In this document: positions 17,456 through 25,540 of the stretch, one piece after another
How positions within the stretch are numbered: the stretch's first letter is position 1
How the letters are laid out: every line of letters begins with the position of its first letter
Source of the DNA: Clostridia bacterium
GTDB taxonomy: Bacteria; Bacillota; Clostridia; Oscillospirales; RGIG8002
NCBI GenBank assembly: GCA_017620395.1
Contig: JAFZQJ010000020.1
Location: forward strand, 53,896 to 117,895
DNA length: 64,000 nt
Reading direction: 5' to 3'
Position numbers and translations under genes: made by a program
Notes under the pieces: model-generated
Told to the model about the DNA's origin: nothing
Database searches by the model: none
The model's input: only the letters and a program-made list of their open reading frames with translations

Positions 17456-18022
17456 TTGAACGCTATGTTTTTCATAAACGCGGCTCTGCTCGGAGTCGGG
17501 CTCGCGATGGACGCGTTCTCCGTTTCCGTCGCCAACGGTCTGCGCGAACCTGATATGAAAAAGCGCAAGGCACTGATTTCGTCGGCGGTGTTCGGCGGCT
17601 TCCAGACCGTGATGCCGCTTCTCGGATGGGTTTGCGTGCACACGCTTTTCGAGGAGTTCGAGTCGTTCCGTAAGTTTATACCCTGGATCGCCCTCGTGCT
17701 GCTGCTTTTCATAGGCGGCAAGATGATATGGGAGGGGCTGCGCGGCGAAGCGGAGAAGACCGCGGGCGCGGGAACGCTGCTCGTTCAAGGGATCGCCACC
17801 TCGATCGACGCGCTCTCCGTCGGGCTCACGATTGCGGAACTGAGCTTCGGCTGGGCGCTTGCCGAGGCGCTTATCATCGGCGCGATCACCTTCGGTATAT
17901 GCGCCGCGGGAGTATGGCTCGGCAGGAAGGCGGGCGCGGTCGTCGCCGACAAGGCGGCCGTTATCGGCGGCGCGATCCTCATTTTGATAGGAATAGAGAT
18001 CTTCCTGAAAGGCATTCTTTGA
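17456..18022 (+). CDS. mntP: Manganese efflux pump MntP
   Basis: A 188-residue, six-segment membrane protein of the MntP (DUF204) family. The N-terminal motif GVGLAMDAFSVSVANGL and its second-half equivalent IDALSVGLTIAEL show the internal duplication and the conserved Asp residues of the family. It exports Mn(II) when intracellular levels are high. I choose TTG 17456 because GGTGG lies 9 bases upstream. ATG 17465, three codons on, is the alternative. Confidence 0.9.
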   Translation: MNAMFFINAALLGVGLAMDAFSVSVANGLREPDMKKRKALISSAVFGGFQTVMPLLGWVCVHTLFEEFESFRKFIPWIALVLLLFIGGKMIWEGLRGEAEKTAGAGTLLVQGIATSIDALSVGLTIAELSFGWALAEALIIGAITFGICAAGVWLGRKAGAVVADKAAVIGGAILILIGIEIFLKGIL

Positions 18023-18039
18023 TATAAACCCGATACGGC

Positions 18040-18075
18040 TTCGGGACGCGCAAATCGCGCGTCCCGAATTTTTTT
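18040..18075 (+). terminator. Rho-independent terminator after mntP
   Basis: A 12-bp perfect stem (TTCGGGACGCGC / GCGCGTCCCGAA), loop AAATC, then a run of seven T. Confidence 0.95.
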
Positions 18076-18097
18076 CTCACAAAAATGCAAAAATGTC

Positions 18098-18126
18098 TTT
18101 ACAACTTTAGTTTAATAAAGTATAAT
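18098..18126 (+). promoter_or_regulatory. Promoter of the YerC-type regulator gene
   Basis: TTTACA (18098-18103), 17-base spacer, TATAAT (18121-18126), 30 bases before the ATG at 18157. Confidence 0.85.
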
Positions 18127-18156
18127 AAGCAAAGAATGAATCGCGGAGGTCGCGGA

Positions 18157-18438
18157 ATGACAGAGCATAAGGTCAGCAAAGCGGATATAGAGAAGCTTTA
18201 CGAGGTGCTTGTAGAAGTGGCCTCTGTCGACGAATGCCGCGAACTGCTCGACGACCTCTGCACTGTCAAGGAGGTCGAGCAGATGGCGCAGCGCATCAAG
18301 GCGGCGCAGCTGCTCATAGAAGGCAAGACCTATTCGCAGGTGATGGAGCAGACGGAGATATCCTCCGCGACGCTCAGCCGCGTTTCGCGCTGCGTGCAGT
18401 ACGGCAGCGGTTACTCACGTTTTTTGAAAAAGGAATAA
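18157..18438 (+). CDS. YerC/YecD (TrpR-like) DNA-binding protein
   Basis: A 93-residue protein. Residues from about 30 to 85 match the YerC/YecD family related to the Trp repressor: CTVKEVEQMAQRIKAAQLL, then the helix-turn-helix YSQVMEQTEISSATLSRVSR and the tail CVQYGSGY. The frame opens earlier at 18085, but the ATG at 18157 has GGAGG 7 bases upstream and lies below a good promoter. It is monocistronic. The regulated genes are not evident, since the neighbours are a Mn exporter and a histidine kinase. Confidence 0.88.
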   Translation: MTEHKVSKADIEKLYEVLVEVASVDECRELLDDLCTVKEVEQMAQRIKAAQLLIEGKTYSQVMEQTEISSATLSRVSRCVQYGSGYSRFLKKE

Positions 18439-18453
18439 GCGAATCTGATATAA

Positions 18454-18487
18454 AAAAACGCCTCCCGCGTGGAGGCGTTTTTCTTTT
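18454..18487. terminator. Bidirectional terminator
   Basis: A 12-bp stem (AAAAACGCCTCC / GGAGGCGTTTTT) with loop CGCGT and a following T-rich tract. It separates the convergent YerC-type and histidine kinase genes. Confidence 0.92.
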
Positions 18488-18494
18488 TGTATAC

Positions 18495-20111
18495 CTATTC
18501 GCCTTTGTTTATCTGTTCGTTTATTCTCGAAACGAGGCCGGCGGTTTCGAAAGGCTTCGCGATATGGCCGTTCATGCCGGATTCGAGACTGCGCTTTTTA
18601 TCCTCCTCGCGCGCGTTGGCGGAGAGGGCGAGTATCGGCAGGGAAGCGCCGTTGTCGAGTGCGCGGATGGCGCGCGTCGCTTCGTAGCCGTTCATGACGG
18701 GCATCTGTATATCCATCAGCACGAGGTCGTAGTAGCCGGCGGGGCGCTCGCGCACCGCGTCGACGGCGTAGCAGCCGTCGGTGACGGATTCGACGGTGAA
18801 GCCCGCCTCGGTCAGCACCGTTTCCGCGAGCACGCGGTTGATATATACGTCTTCGACGAGGAGCAGGCGGCGTTTTCCGTCCGCTTTCGGCTGCTTGATT
18901 TCGACGTGAGCGGTGCCGTCCGCGTCCGCCGCTTTCAGCGGCAGCTCGACGGTGAAGACGGAGCCCTTGCCCTTTTCGGTCTGAACGGTTACGGTGCCGC
19001 CCATTATGTCCGCCAGCGCCTTGACGATGGAGAGCCCGAGTCCCGTACCGATCGAGCCGCTCTTCGTGGAGTTTTCTTCGCGCTCGAACGCCTCGAACAT
19101 ATGCGCGGCGAATTCCTCGGATATACCGACGCCGGTATCGGCGACGGAGAACTCATAGCGGGCGTAGGCGCCTTCGCTGCGTTTGACGCGCGCCTTTACC
19201 GTGACCGTTCCGCCCTCGGGGGTGAACTTGACGGCGTTGTCGATAAGGTTGTTCATCAGTCGCAGGAAGCGGTGCTTGTCGAGAAGCACCGCGCGGTCGG
19301 GCAGGTCGGTCTCCTGCCGGAGCGCGATATTCTTCTCCTGCGCCTTCGCGCGGAAGACGTCGACCGCGACGGATATCAGGTCAGTCAGTTTCGCCGGCTC
19401 GGACTTCGCTACGAAGCGGCCGCCGGCCAGCGAATTCATATCGAGCATATCGTCGATAAGCGCCAGCATCTGTTTGCTTGAGATTTCAACCTTTTCGAGG
19501 CAGTCTGCCAGCATCGCGGGATCGTCCGCGTGACGCCTTGCGAGATCGGAGAAGCCGATTATGGCGTTCATCGGCGTGCGTATATCGTGCGAAATGTTGA
19601 AAAGGAAGGCGGATTTCATCTCGTTCGCGCGCTTTTCCTGCGCGAGCTCGAGCTCGGCCTTGAATCTCTCCTGCTCCGCGCGGAGCTTATCCGTCACGTC
19701 ACTGATGAAGACATAGTATACGCTGCCGTATCCCTCGAGGTGCGAGAGGTGGCCGTAGTCGTCGATCCAGCGTATCTCGCCGTCGCGGCGTATGATGCGG
19801 TATTCGACGAAGTCGAGGTTATCGTTGCTTTCGTCCGCGATCTGCCGGTCGATCGAATCCTGGATATTCTCGTAGTCGTCAGGGTGCACGAGTCCGCGGA
19901 AGGTCCCTCCGGTCAGCTCGCGGAACTGCTCCATATCCGCGCAGCCGAAGATACGGAGCGCGGCGCGGTTGACGTAGAATATCTCCTGCGATTCATCGTT
20001 CCGGTAGACGAAGAAACCGCCGGGGAGCATATCGCCGACCGCAAGCAGCGTCGGCATCATCTCTATGGGAGATTCGTCGTTGCGCCCGAAGGCGGGGGCG
20101 TTGTTTCTCAT
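18495..20111 (-). CDS. Cytoplasmic PAS hybrid histidine kinase with receiver domain
   Basis: A 538-residue hybrid sensor kinase with no membrane segments. A PAS domain (about residues 25-150, including FYVNRAALRIFG) is followed by a HisKA domain with phospho-acceptor FNISHDIRTPMNAIIG (His near 174). The HATPase has N-box NLIDNAVKFT, G1 DTGVGIS and G2 GTGLGLSIVKALADIMGG. The C-terminal receiver (about 410-535) has RRLLLVEDVYINR and the phospho-acceptor Asp in LVLMDIQMP near 466. It has no separate output domain, so the signal presumably passes on by phosphotransfer. It lies 20 bases downstream of the permease-kinase gene, likely the same transcript. Confidence 0.9.
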   Translation of the reverse strand: MRNNAPAFGRNDESPIEMMPTLLAVGDMLPGGFFVYRNDESQEIFYVNRAALRIFGCADMEQFRELTGGTFRGLVHPDDYENIQDSIDRQIADESNDNLDFVEYRIIRRDGEIRWIDDYGHLSHLEGYGSVYYVFISDVTDKLRAEQERFKAELELAQEKRANEMKSAFLFNISHDIRTPMNAIIGFSDLARRHADDPAMLADCLEKVEISSKQMLALIDDMLDMNSLAGGRFVAKSEPAKLTDLISVAVDVFRAKAQEKNIALRQETDLPDRAVLLDKHRFLRLMNNLIDNAVKFTPEGGTVTVKARVKRSEGAYARYEFSVADTGVGISEEFAAHMFEAFEREENSTKSGSIGTGLGLSIVKALADIMGGTVTVQTEKGKGSVFTVELPLKAADADGTAHVEIKQPKADGKRRLLLVEDVYINRVLAETVLTEAGFTVESVTDGCYAVDAVRERPAGYYDLVLMDIQMPVMNGYEATRAIRALDNGASLPILALSANAREEDKKRSLESGMNGHIAKPFETAGLVSRINEQINKGE

Positions 20112-20130
20112 AGGGCTTTCCTTTCTGCAA

Positions 20131-23040
20131 TCAATGCGTGCGGGCGAGCACTTCTCTAAGCGTCGCCAGCATTCCGGGAACGTCGATCGGCTTGGAGATG
20201 TGCGCGTTCATACCGGCGTCGAGAGCCGCCTGCACGTCTTCGGCGAAGGCGTTGGCGGTCATCGCGACTATCGGAACGGAAGCACGTTTTTCATCGTCCA
20301 GAGCGCGTATCGCTTCCGCGGCCTCGAGGCCGCTCATGTTGGGCATATTGAAATCCATAAGCACGACGTCGTAGCGGCCGGGCTCGGAGGAGCGGACCTT
20401 TTCCAGCGCGACGGCGCCGTCCTCGGCGGAATCGACCTCGAAGCCCGCCTTTGAGAGCACGAGCTTCGCTATCTCGAAGTTGACGGGATTATCCTCCGCG
20501 ACGAGTATCCTCATGCCGGTAAAATCGAAGGTTTCGTTTTCGGCGGCGGTCTTGACCTCCTCGCCCTTCTCAAACGGCAGGTTGATGATGAATTCCGTAC
20601 CCTTGCCGAGCTCAGTATCGACGTAGATGGTGCCTCCCATCATATCGACGAAGCTCTTGGTTATCGCCGTTCCGAGGCCGGTACCCTGGATGCCTTCGAC
20701 CGTCTTGCTGCGTTCGCGTTCGAACGCCTCGAAGATATGCCCCGCGAACTCCTTGCTCATACCGATGCCGGAGTCCTTGACGCGCAGCTCGTAATCGCAT
20801 ACGCCGTCGGCGCCGCCGGTCTGGCGGAGCGTTACGGAGACGCTGCCGTTTTCGGGAGTGAACTTGTAAGCGTTGGATACGAGGTTGAGAAGGATGCGGC
20901 TGAGACGGTTGTCGTCGCAGCGCACCCACCTGTTATCGACTTCGGAAACGTCGACTTTGTAATCGATGTGCTTCGCGTTCATCTGCGGGATGAAGACGTC
21001 GCAGGCGTCGGTGACGATCTTTACAATATCGGCGTCCTCAATGCGGAGTTCGATCTTGCCGCTTTCGATGCGGCCCATATCGAGCACGTCGTTTATAAGT
21101 CCGAGCAGGTGCTGGCTTGACGAGTCGATCTTGTCGAGGTATTCGCGGACCTTGGGAGAAAGATCCGGCTCCGCTTTCGCGAGGGCGGTGTAGCCGGTGA
21201 TCGCGTTCATGGGAGTGCGGATATCATGGCTCATATTAGAGAGAAAGGAGCTCTTCGCCTTGTTGCTCTGCTCGGCCTTGATCTTTTCGATATCGGCGGA
21301 TTTTTCGCGCTTCTGCATGACGGAGTAAATATTGAACATCGAGATCAGAGCGATAACGATAAGCCCCATCTGTATCAGACTGTCGCGCGTGACGGTGTCG
21401 TTCATTTTGTCGAGCTCGGAGTTGATATATTCTTCGTGCGCCTTCAGATGCGGATCGTCGGGCGATACGCCGGTTTCTACGGCCTCTTGCGTGTGGTATT
21501 CGTTGACGTTCGCTGCGAACTCCTCCATCGATTTGTTGGTCGACTGGTGCATCCACATCAGCGAGATGAAGAAGATAAGGAAAAGCAGCACTATCCATGC
21601 TACGGTGGACTTTCCGAGTCTGCGGCTCTTATCCTTGTTGAAAAGCGTTCTGAAGAATATAACGCCTATGATGCTCCACAGCGCGAGAATGAGGTAGGAT
21701 TCGGTTGCCAGCGGAGCCGCGGAGAGATAGTTCGGTATCAGCAGGTAGATGCTGAACGCCGCCGACATAACGAGTCCGATCACGCCGGTCGCCATTATCA
21801 GCTTTCTGCCTTCCCGCTTAGCGCGTTTGAACGCCGTGGCGGAGGTGTAACCGTAGGCGATAGTCGCGCCGATGGTCGTTACGTCGACTATCCAGCCGAT
21901 CGCCGTTCTGCCGAAGAAGGGGATGACGAGGGAGATTGCGGTTATGAAGAGTATCGCGTTTTTCGGAGCTCCGCTCTTGCTGAGCTTTCCGAACCGGGAG
22001 GGGAGCATTTCGTTTTCCGACATCGAATAGAGCAGGCGGCTCGCGGCGATCATGTTGCCGATAAGTCCCGTCAGCACGCCGCCGAGCAGAGTCGCTCCGA
22101 GCACCGTCGAACCGATTTCGCCCATCGCGTTCTCTGCGGCGAAGAAGGTCGGGATGCCCTCGATGCCGGAAAGCTCGCCGCTGTTGACGGCGGCGATGTA
22201 ATCCGTCCAGTTTGCGAAGCCCTCGGGCAGCGCGGCGGCGGCAATCTCCGCGAGAGTCAGGTAGGCGACGGCGCCGGTCGTGACGGCGATCGCTATTATC
22301 AGAAATGACTTTTTTTGCGAGAACCTGAATTCGCTCGCGGAGTGCGAAACGGACTCAAATCCTATAAACGCCCACGGCGCGAGCGCGACTATCGCGACCA
22401 CCTGCGCGAACGGGCTCTTGCCGGGCGCGAAGCCGGGCTTGAACGCGGAGAGGCCGTCCTTGAGGTTCGCCATCGTAAAGCCGAAGGTGACGAGTATTCC
22501 TATGATGAGTATCAGCGCGAAAGCGATCTGCAGCGCGCCCGCGAGGCGCTTCCATTTCGCGCATATGAAACCGAAGATTATCAGCGCGGAGGCGGAGAGC
22601 AGCAGCTCTCCCATATAAACGTCATATCCGGCGATCGTGTAATGAAATCCGAACTGCAGCGTATTGCCGAGCAGGTTTCGCGCGATGAGCGCGAGCGCCG
22701 TCGCGTTCGCCCAGATTATCGAGACGTACGTCAGCACGAGAAACCACGCGCTGAGGAAGGCGTGGTCGTGGCCGAACTCCCCTTTGGCGTAGCTGAAGGT
22801 GCCGCCGGCGTCGGGGTAGCGGTTCATCATGTAGTGATAGTTGGCGCCTATGATATACATTATCGCCGCGCCGATGACGATGCCTAAAGCGGTGCCGAGC
22901 GGTCCCGCGATCGGCAGGAAGGTCGTGCCGGGCATAATAAACGCGCCCCAGCCGACGCTGCAGCCGAACGCGAGCGCCCATACGCCCAGAGGCGACAGGT
23001 ATCCGCCGAGCTTATTTCCGGTTTTGTTTCCGCCTGACAT
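20131..23040 (-). CDS. Amino-acid permease fused to hybrid histidine kinase and receiver
   Basis: A 969-residue fusion. Residues about 10-490 are a complete APC-superfamily permease: GCSVGWGAFIMPGTTF is the substrate-binding bend of helix 1, with PDAGGTFSYAKGEFG further on. A roughly 50-residue external loop and one more membrane helix (about 552-570) lead to a HisKA domain (SHDIRTPMNAI, His near 604), a HATPase (NLVSNAYKFTPENG, DSGIGMS, GTGLGTAITKSF) and a receiver (MRILVAEDNPVN, Asp in VVLMDFNMP near 894). I start at ATG 23040, which follows GAGGAG, rather than the longer frame. The design suggests a transporter-like sensor, comparable in concept to CbrA (SSS transporter-kinase). Whether it also transports is unknown. 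Confidence 0.9.
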   Translation of the reverse strand: MSGGNKTGNKLGGYLSPLGVWALAFGCSVGWGAFIMPGTTFLPIAGPLGTALGIVIGAAIMYIIGANYHYMMNRYPDAGGTFSYAKGEFGHDHAFLSAWFLVLTYVSIIWANATALALIARNLLGNTLQFGFHYTIAGYDVYMGELLLSASALIIFGFICAKWKRLAGALQIAFALILIIGILVTFGFTMANLKDGLSAFKPGFAPGKSPFAQVVAIVALAPWAFIGFESVSHSASEFRFSQKKSFLIIAIAVTTGAVAYLTLAEIAAAALPEGFANWTDYIAAVNSGELSGIEGIPTFFAAENAMGEIGSTVLGATLLGGVLTGLIGNMIAASRLLYSMSENEMLPSRFGKLSKSGAPKNAILFITAISLVIPFFGRTAIGWIVDVTTIGATIAYGYTSATAFKRAKREGRKLIMATGVIGLVMSAAFSIYLLIPNYLSAAPLATESYLILALWSIIGVIFFRTLFNKDKSRRLGKSTVAWIVLLFLIFFISLMWMHQSTNKSMEEFAANVNEYHTQEAVETGVSPDDPHLKAHEEYINSELDKMNDTVTRDSLIQMGLIVIALISMFNIYSVMQKREKSADIEKIKAEQSNKAKSSFLSNMSHDIRTPMNAITGYTALAKAEPDLSPKVREYLDKIDSSSQHLLGLINDVLDMGRIESGKIELRIEDADIVKIVTDACDVFIPQMNAKHIDYKVDVSEVDNRWVRCDDNRLSRILLNLVSNAYKFTPENGSVSVTLRQTGGADGVCDYELRVKDSGIGMSKEFAGHIFEAFERERSKTVEGIQGTGLGTAITKSFVDMMGGTIYVDTELGKGTEFIINLPFEKGEEVKTAAENETFDFTGMRILVAEDNPVNFEIAKLVLSKAGFEVDSAEDGAVALEKVRSSEPGRYDVVLMDFNMPNMSGLEAAEAIRALDDEKRASVPIVAMTANAFAEDVQAALDAGMNAHISKPIDVPGMLATLREVLARTH

Positions 23041-23115
23041 ATAAATATTCTCCTCTTCGCCGCGCAGCCGCGGCAGTTCTGTGATGGAACAAGCGAAGTA
23101 AATAGTATTCAATAA

Positions 23116-23144
23116 ATTATAACACGTTTTCGTTCTGTTTTCAA
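23116..23144 (-). promoter_or_regulatory. Promoter of the permease-kinase operon
   Basis: Minus strand: TTGAAA (23139-23144), 17-base spacer, TATAAT (23116-23121), about 75 bases before the chosen ATG. Confidence 0.85.
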
Positions 23145-23178
23145 CTATTATATATTCGTGACGTTGCGATTAAAGAAT

Positions 23179-23210
23179 AAACGTCCTGCCGATGTATCGG
23201 CAGGACGTTT
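23179..23210 (-). terminator. Terminator of the GT4 gene
   Basis: A 15-bp inverted repeat (AAACGTCCTGCCGAT / ATCGGCAGGACGTTT), with a T-rich sequence (TTTATTCTTTA) following on the minus strand, 28 bases below the glycosyltransferase stop. Confidence 0.8.
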
Positions 23211-23238
23211 AGGGGTTGTTCATATACCGGAGTGTCGG

Positions 23239-24558
23239 TCAGCGTTTGGCAGGCGCGCCGCAATCGCCGGATTCAGTCTCTTCCGAGTCTTCAAGCTCGG
23301 GCTCGGAGGCGTCGAAAAGCTCGCCGAGCGCTTCGGCTCCGGCGTTGACGCGGGCTCTTTCCCGCACCGCGGCGGCCTTCGCCTCGGCGGCGGCGATCGC
23401 CTTGGCGCTTTCCGCGGCTTTCGCCCTCGCGGCGACGTCGAGAAGCATCTGCTCCATCTGCTCCATACACGTCCGCTGGTCGAAGGAGGCGCTTTCGCGC
23501 AGATAGCGCTCGCGCAGCGCGGCGCGTTCCTCGGGATGCTCGATGAAGTAGTCTATCTTTTTCGCCAGATCCGCGCTGTCGTTGACCTTGAAGAGGCAGC
23601 GCCCGTCGAGCGCGAAGTTCTTTGTCGCGCACTTCGGCGAATCAGCGATGACGGGGACGAGCCCGCAGCATATCGCTTCGAGACAGGCAATCGCTTCGAT
23701 CTCTACCTCGGCGGGGTGGCAGTAGAGGTCGCAGGAGTTGATGAGCCTGACAAGTTCTTCGCGGGAGTAAAAGCCGATGACCGGCGCGTTGGGGAGGCGC
23801 TTTTCGCCCATGCGCATAATGCGCTTTTCGGTCGGCCCGTTGCCTGCGAAGAAGAGCTGTATGCGGTCGGCGTACTTCGATTTAGCGATCGCTTTGAGCA
23901 GCACCTTATGCGACTTCTCCTTCGAGAACCTGCCCGTGAAAAGCACGCAGAACTTGTCGCGGTACTGCTCCGGCTTCTCCGCGGGAGCGGGCCTGAAGCA
24001 GTCGTTGACGCCGTTGGAGATAACTACGCCGTTGGTCTTTCTGCCGATCTGCTTCTCGAAAACGTCGCGGATAAACTGTGTCGGGTAGTGTATGCAGTCG
24101 GCGCGCTTATAGAGATTGCCGTAATACCAGCGGTAGATGATATTATTGATGATTCGCGAGCCCATCAGTCCGATGTGCGACGTGAAATTCTCCGCCTGCG
24201 CGTGGAAGCCCGCCGTGATCGGCTTGCCCGCGCGCTTGACGAACTTCGAGCATTTCCGCGCCATAAAGAGCGGTATCATGATATGCACGACGTCGGCGTC
24301 TTTTATCGCTTCGCCGATTATCTCCTTGCTGAACTTAGGCATAACGACGCCGTTGCGTTTGATCATCCGATTTATGATCGCGCCGAAGTTTTTTTGCGGC
24401 AGCACGTACCAGCCGTCCTGCCCGCGCTTGTCTTCGTCCGGACAGACGACCTTGACGTTGTGACCTTTTGCTTTAAGGTGGTTTATGAGGTTATAGGCGG
24501 CGACGGAGGTGCCGTTATTCGCTTCGCCCAGAACCTCGCAGATTATCGTAACGTTCAT
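23239..24558 (-). CDS. GT4-family glycosyltransferase
   Basis: A 439-residue GT-B retaining glycosyltransferase. The N-terminal acceptor domain begins MNVTIICEVLGEANNGTS. The C-terminal donor domain has FTGRFSKEKSHKVLL and the GT4 EX7E-type region HPAEVEIEAIACLEAICCG. The last 65 residues or so (from about 375) form an Ala/Glu/Arg-rich, probably helical tail ending in an acidic stretch, unusual for the family. Start ATG 24558 is preceded by AGAGGA; a longer frame exists but lacks support. The acceptor is unknown: lipid, teichoic-acid or exopolysaccharide are all possible. Confidence 0.85.
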   Translation of the reverse strand: MNVTIICEVLGEANNGTSVAAYNLINHLKAKGHNVKVVCPDEDKRGQDGWYVLPQKNFGAIINRMIKRNGVVMPKFSKEIIGEAIKDADVVHIMIPLFMARKCSKFVKRAGKPITAGFHAQAENFTSHIGLMGSRIINNIIYRWYYGNLYKRADCIHYPTQFIRDVFEKQIGRKTNGVVISNGVNDCFRPAPAEKPEQYRDKFCVLFTGRFSKEKSHKVLLKAIAKSKYADRIQLFFAGNGPTEKRIMRMGEKRLPNAPVIGFYSREELVRLINSCDLYCHPAEVEIEAIACLEAICCGLVPVIADSPKCATKNFALDGRCLFKVNDSADLAKKIDYFIEHPEERAALRERYLRESASFDQRTCMEQMEQMLLDVAARAKAAESAKAIAAAEAKAAAVRERARVNAGAEALGELFDASEPELEDSEETESGDCGAPAKR

Positions 24559-24595
24559 ATGTCCTCTTTTCGCGGCCGGAATGCCGGCGCGCACA

Positions 24596-24871
24596 TTATA
24601 TTATCGCGGTCTTGCTTCTGCGTTTTTTCGGCTTGACCTTCTTGACGATATCGACGACGTCGGAAAGCCCGCATTCGAGCACGACGCATATCTTGCCCAG
24701 CGTGGAGAGGTTGACCGCCTCGCCGCGCCCCATCTTCGCGATGACCGCGGGGCTGATGTGAGTCAGCTTCTGCAGATCCTTCTTGCGAAGCTTGCGGTCT
24801 ATGAGCAGCTTCCAGAGCTTGTCGTAGGAATATTCGCAGCCGTTTTCGGCTATTTCGTTTTTCGTGCGCAT
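24596..24871 (-). CDS. Small XRE/Cro-type HTH regulator
   Basis: A 91-residue single-domain regulator. The HTH runs LWKLLIDRKLRKKDLQKLTH then ISPAVIAKMGRGEAVNLSTL, followed by the typical GKICVVLECGLSDVVDIV. The basic C-terminal tail (KKVKPKKRRSK) may add DNA affinity. ATG 24871 has GAGG 8 bases upstream; the alternative GTG 24880 would sit on top of that site. It resembles the regulator at 30520 in the integrated element. Its target is unknown; the neighbouring GT4 gene is 37 bases downstream and may share its transcript. Confidence 0.85.
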   Translation of the reverse strand: MRTKNEIAENGCEYSYDKLWKLLIDRKLRKKDLQKLTHISPAVIAKMGRGEAVNLSTLGKICVVLECGLSDVVDIVKKVKPKKRRSKTAII

Positions 24872-24894
24872 GCTTTTCACCTCACAAGGTATGA

Positions 24895-24922
24895 ATTATA
24901 ACACCTTTTTCCTATTTGTCAA
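24895..24922 (-). promoter_or_regulatory. Promoter of the XRE regulator / GT4 transcript
   Basis: Minus strand: TTGACA (24917-24922), 16-base spacer, TATAAT (24895-24900). Confidence 0.8.
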
Positions 24923-24979
24923 ATAAAGTATACGAAATAGAAGTTTACGTTTCGTTATAATAACGCGCGGTTTGTGCGC

Positions 24980-25009
24980 TTGACAAGCCGAAGAGGCGCG
25001 TGATATAAT
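24980..25009 (+). promoter_or_regulatory. Promoter of the small lipoprotein gene
   Basis: TTGACA (24980-24985), 18-base spacer, TATAAT (25004-25009), about 75 bases before the ATG at 25086. It is divergent from the XRE promoter, with 57 bases between the two -35 boxes. Confidence 0.82.
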
Positions 25010-25085
25010 CGCAACTGACGGTTTTTCGGTGTTTTTTTGTAATACTTTTGTGATTACGGAGTCTCTTATCCGGAGGGATGAGTTT

Positions 25086-25397
25086 ATGAAAAAGATCGTT
25101 GTGATTATTCTCTGCGCGGCGCTGCTGCTCGCGCTCGCCGCCTGCGGCGGAAAGAACGTGAAGGACAAGGCCGAGGCGTTCACGATGTCGCGGGAGGAGC
25201 TGACCGAAGCGCTCGAAGGAGCGAAGGAAGCGGACCTCGTCGCGTGGTGGGGCGAGCCGTCGAGCTTTTTCAGCGGGTTATACGGCAGCATCTGGACGAT
25301 GGACGGCCGTTATATTGCCGTGTATTTCGATTACGCGACAAAATCAGTTGAAAACGTCATCTGCGGCGAGCTTGACGAAAACGGATTTATCTCATAA
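25086..25397 (+). CDS. Small lipoprotein of unknown function
   Basis: A 103-residue protein with signal peptide and lipobox LALAACGG (Cys about residue 19). The remainder contains LVAWWGEPSSFFSGLYGSIW, reminiscent of small SmpA/BamE-like lipoproteins in which a WGxP motif follows a helix. That resemblance is my inference only. Start ATG 25086 follows CCGGAGGG; the frame extends upstream without RBS support. It is probably monocistronic. Confidence 0.8.
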   Translation: MKKIVVIILCAALLLALAACGGKNVKDKAEAFTMSREELTEALEGAKEADLVAWWGEPSSFFSGLYGSIWTMDGRYIAVYFDYATKSVENVICGELDENGFIS

Positions 25398-25412
25398 ACG
25401 CAACGCGGGAAA

Positions 25413-25443
25413 TCCGCCGTCCCTTAATTTAAGGGGCGGCGGA
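25413..25443 (+). terminator. Hairpin after the small lipoprotein, weak terminator
   Basis: A 15-bp inverted repeat TCCGCCGTCCCTTAA / TTAAGGGGCGGCGGA with one G-U pair. The downstream sequence CTATTATC has no proper T-run, so termination would be partial. Confidence 0.5.
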
Positions 25444-25462
25444 CTATTATCGAGAAAATATA

Positions 25463-25491
25463 TTGACTTAAAAGTCTTCCGGGGATATAAT
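25463..25491 (+). promoter_or_regulatory. Promoter of the membrane hybrid histidine kinase
   Basis: TTGACT (25463-25468), 17-base spacer, TATAAT (25486-25491), 49 bases before the ATG at 25541. Confidence 0.85.
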
Positions 25492-25540
25492 CAAACTATA
25501 GACACGTTAAGTCTTGATTTTGAGAGGAACGGACGAAAGC

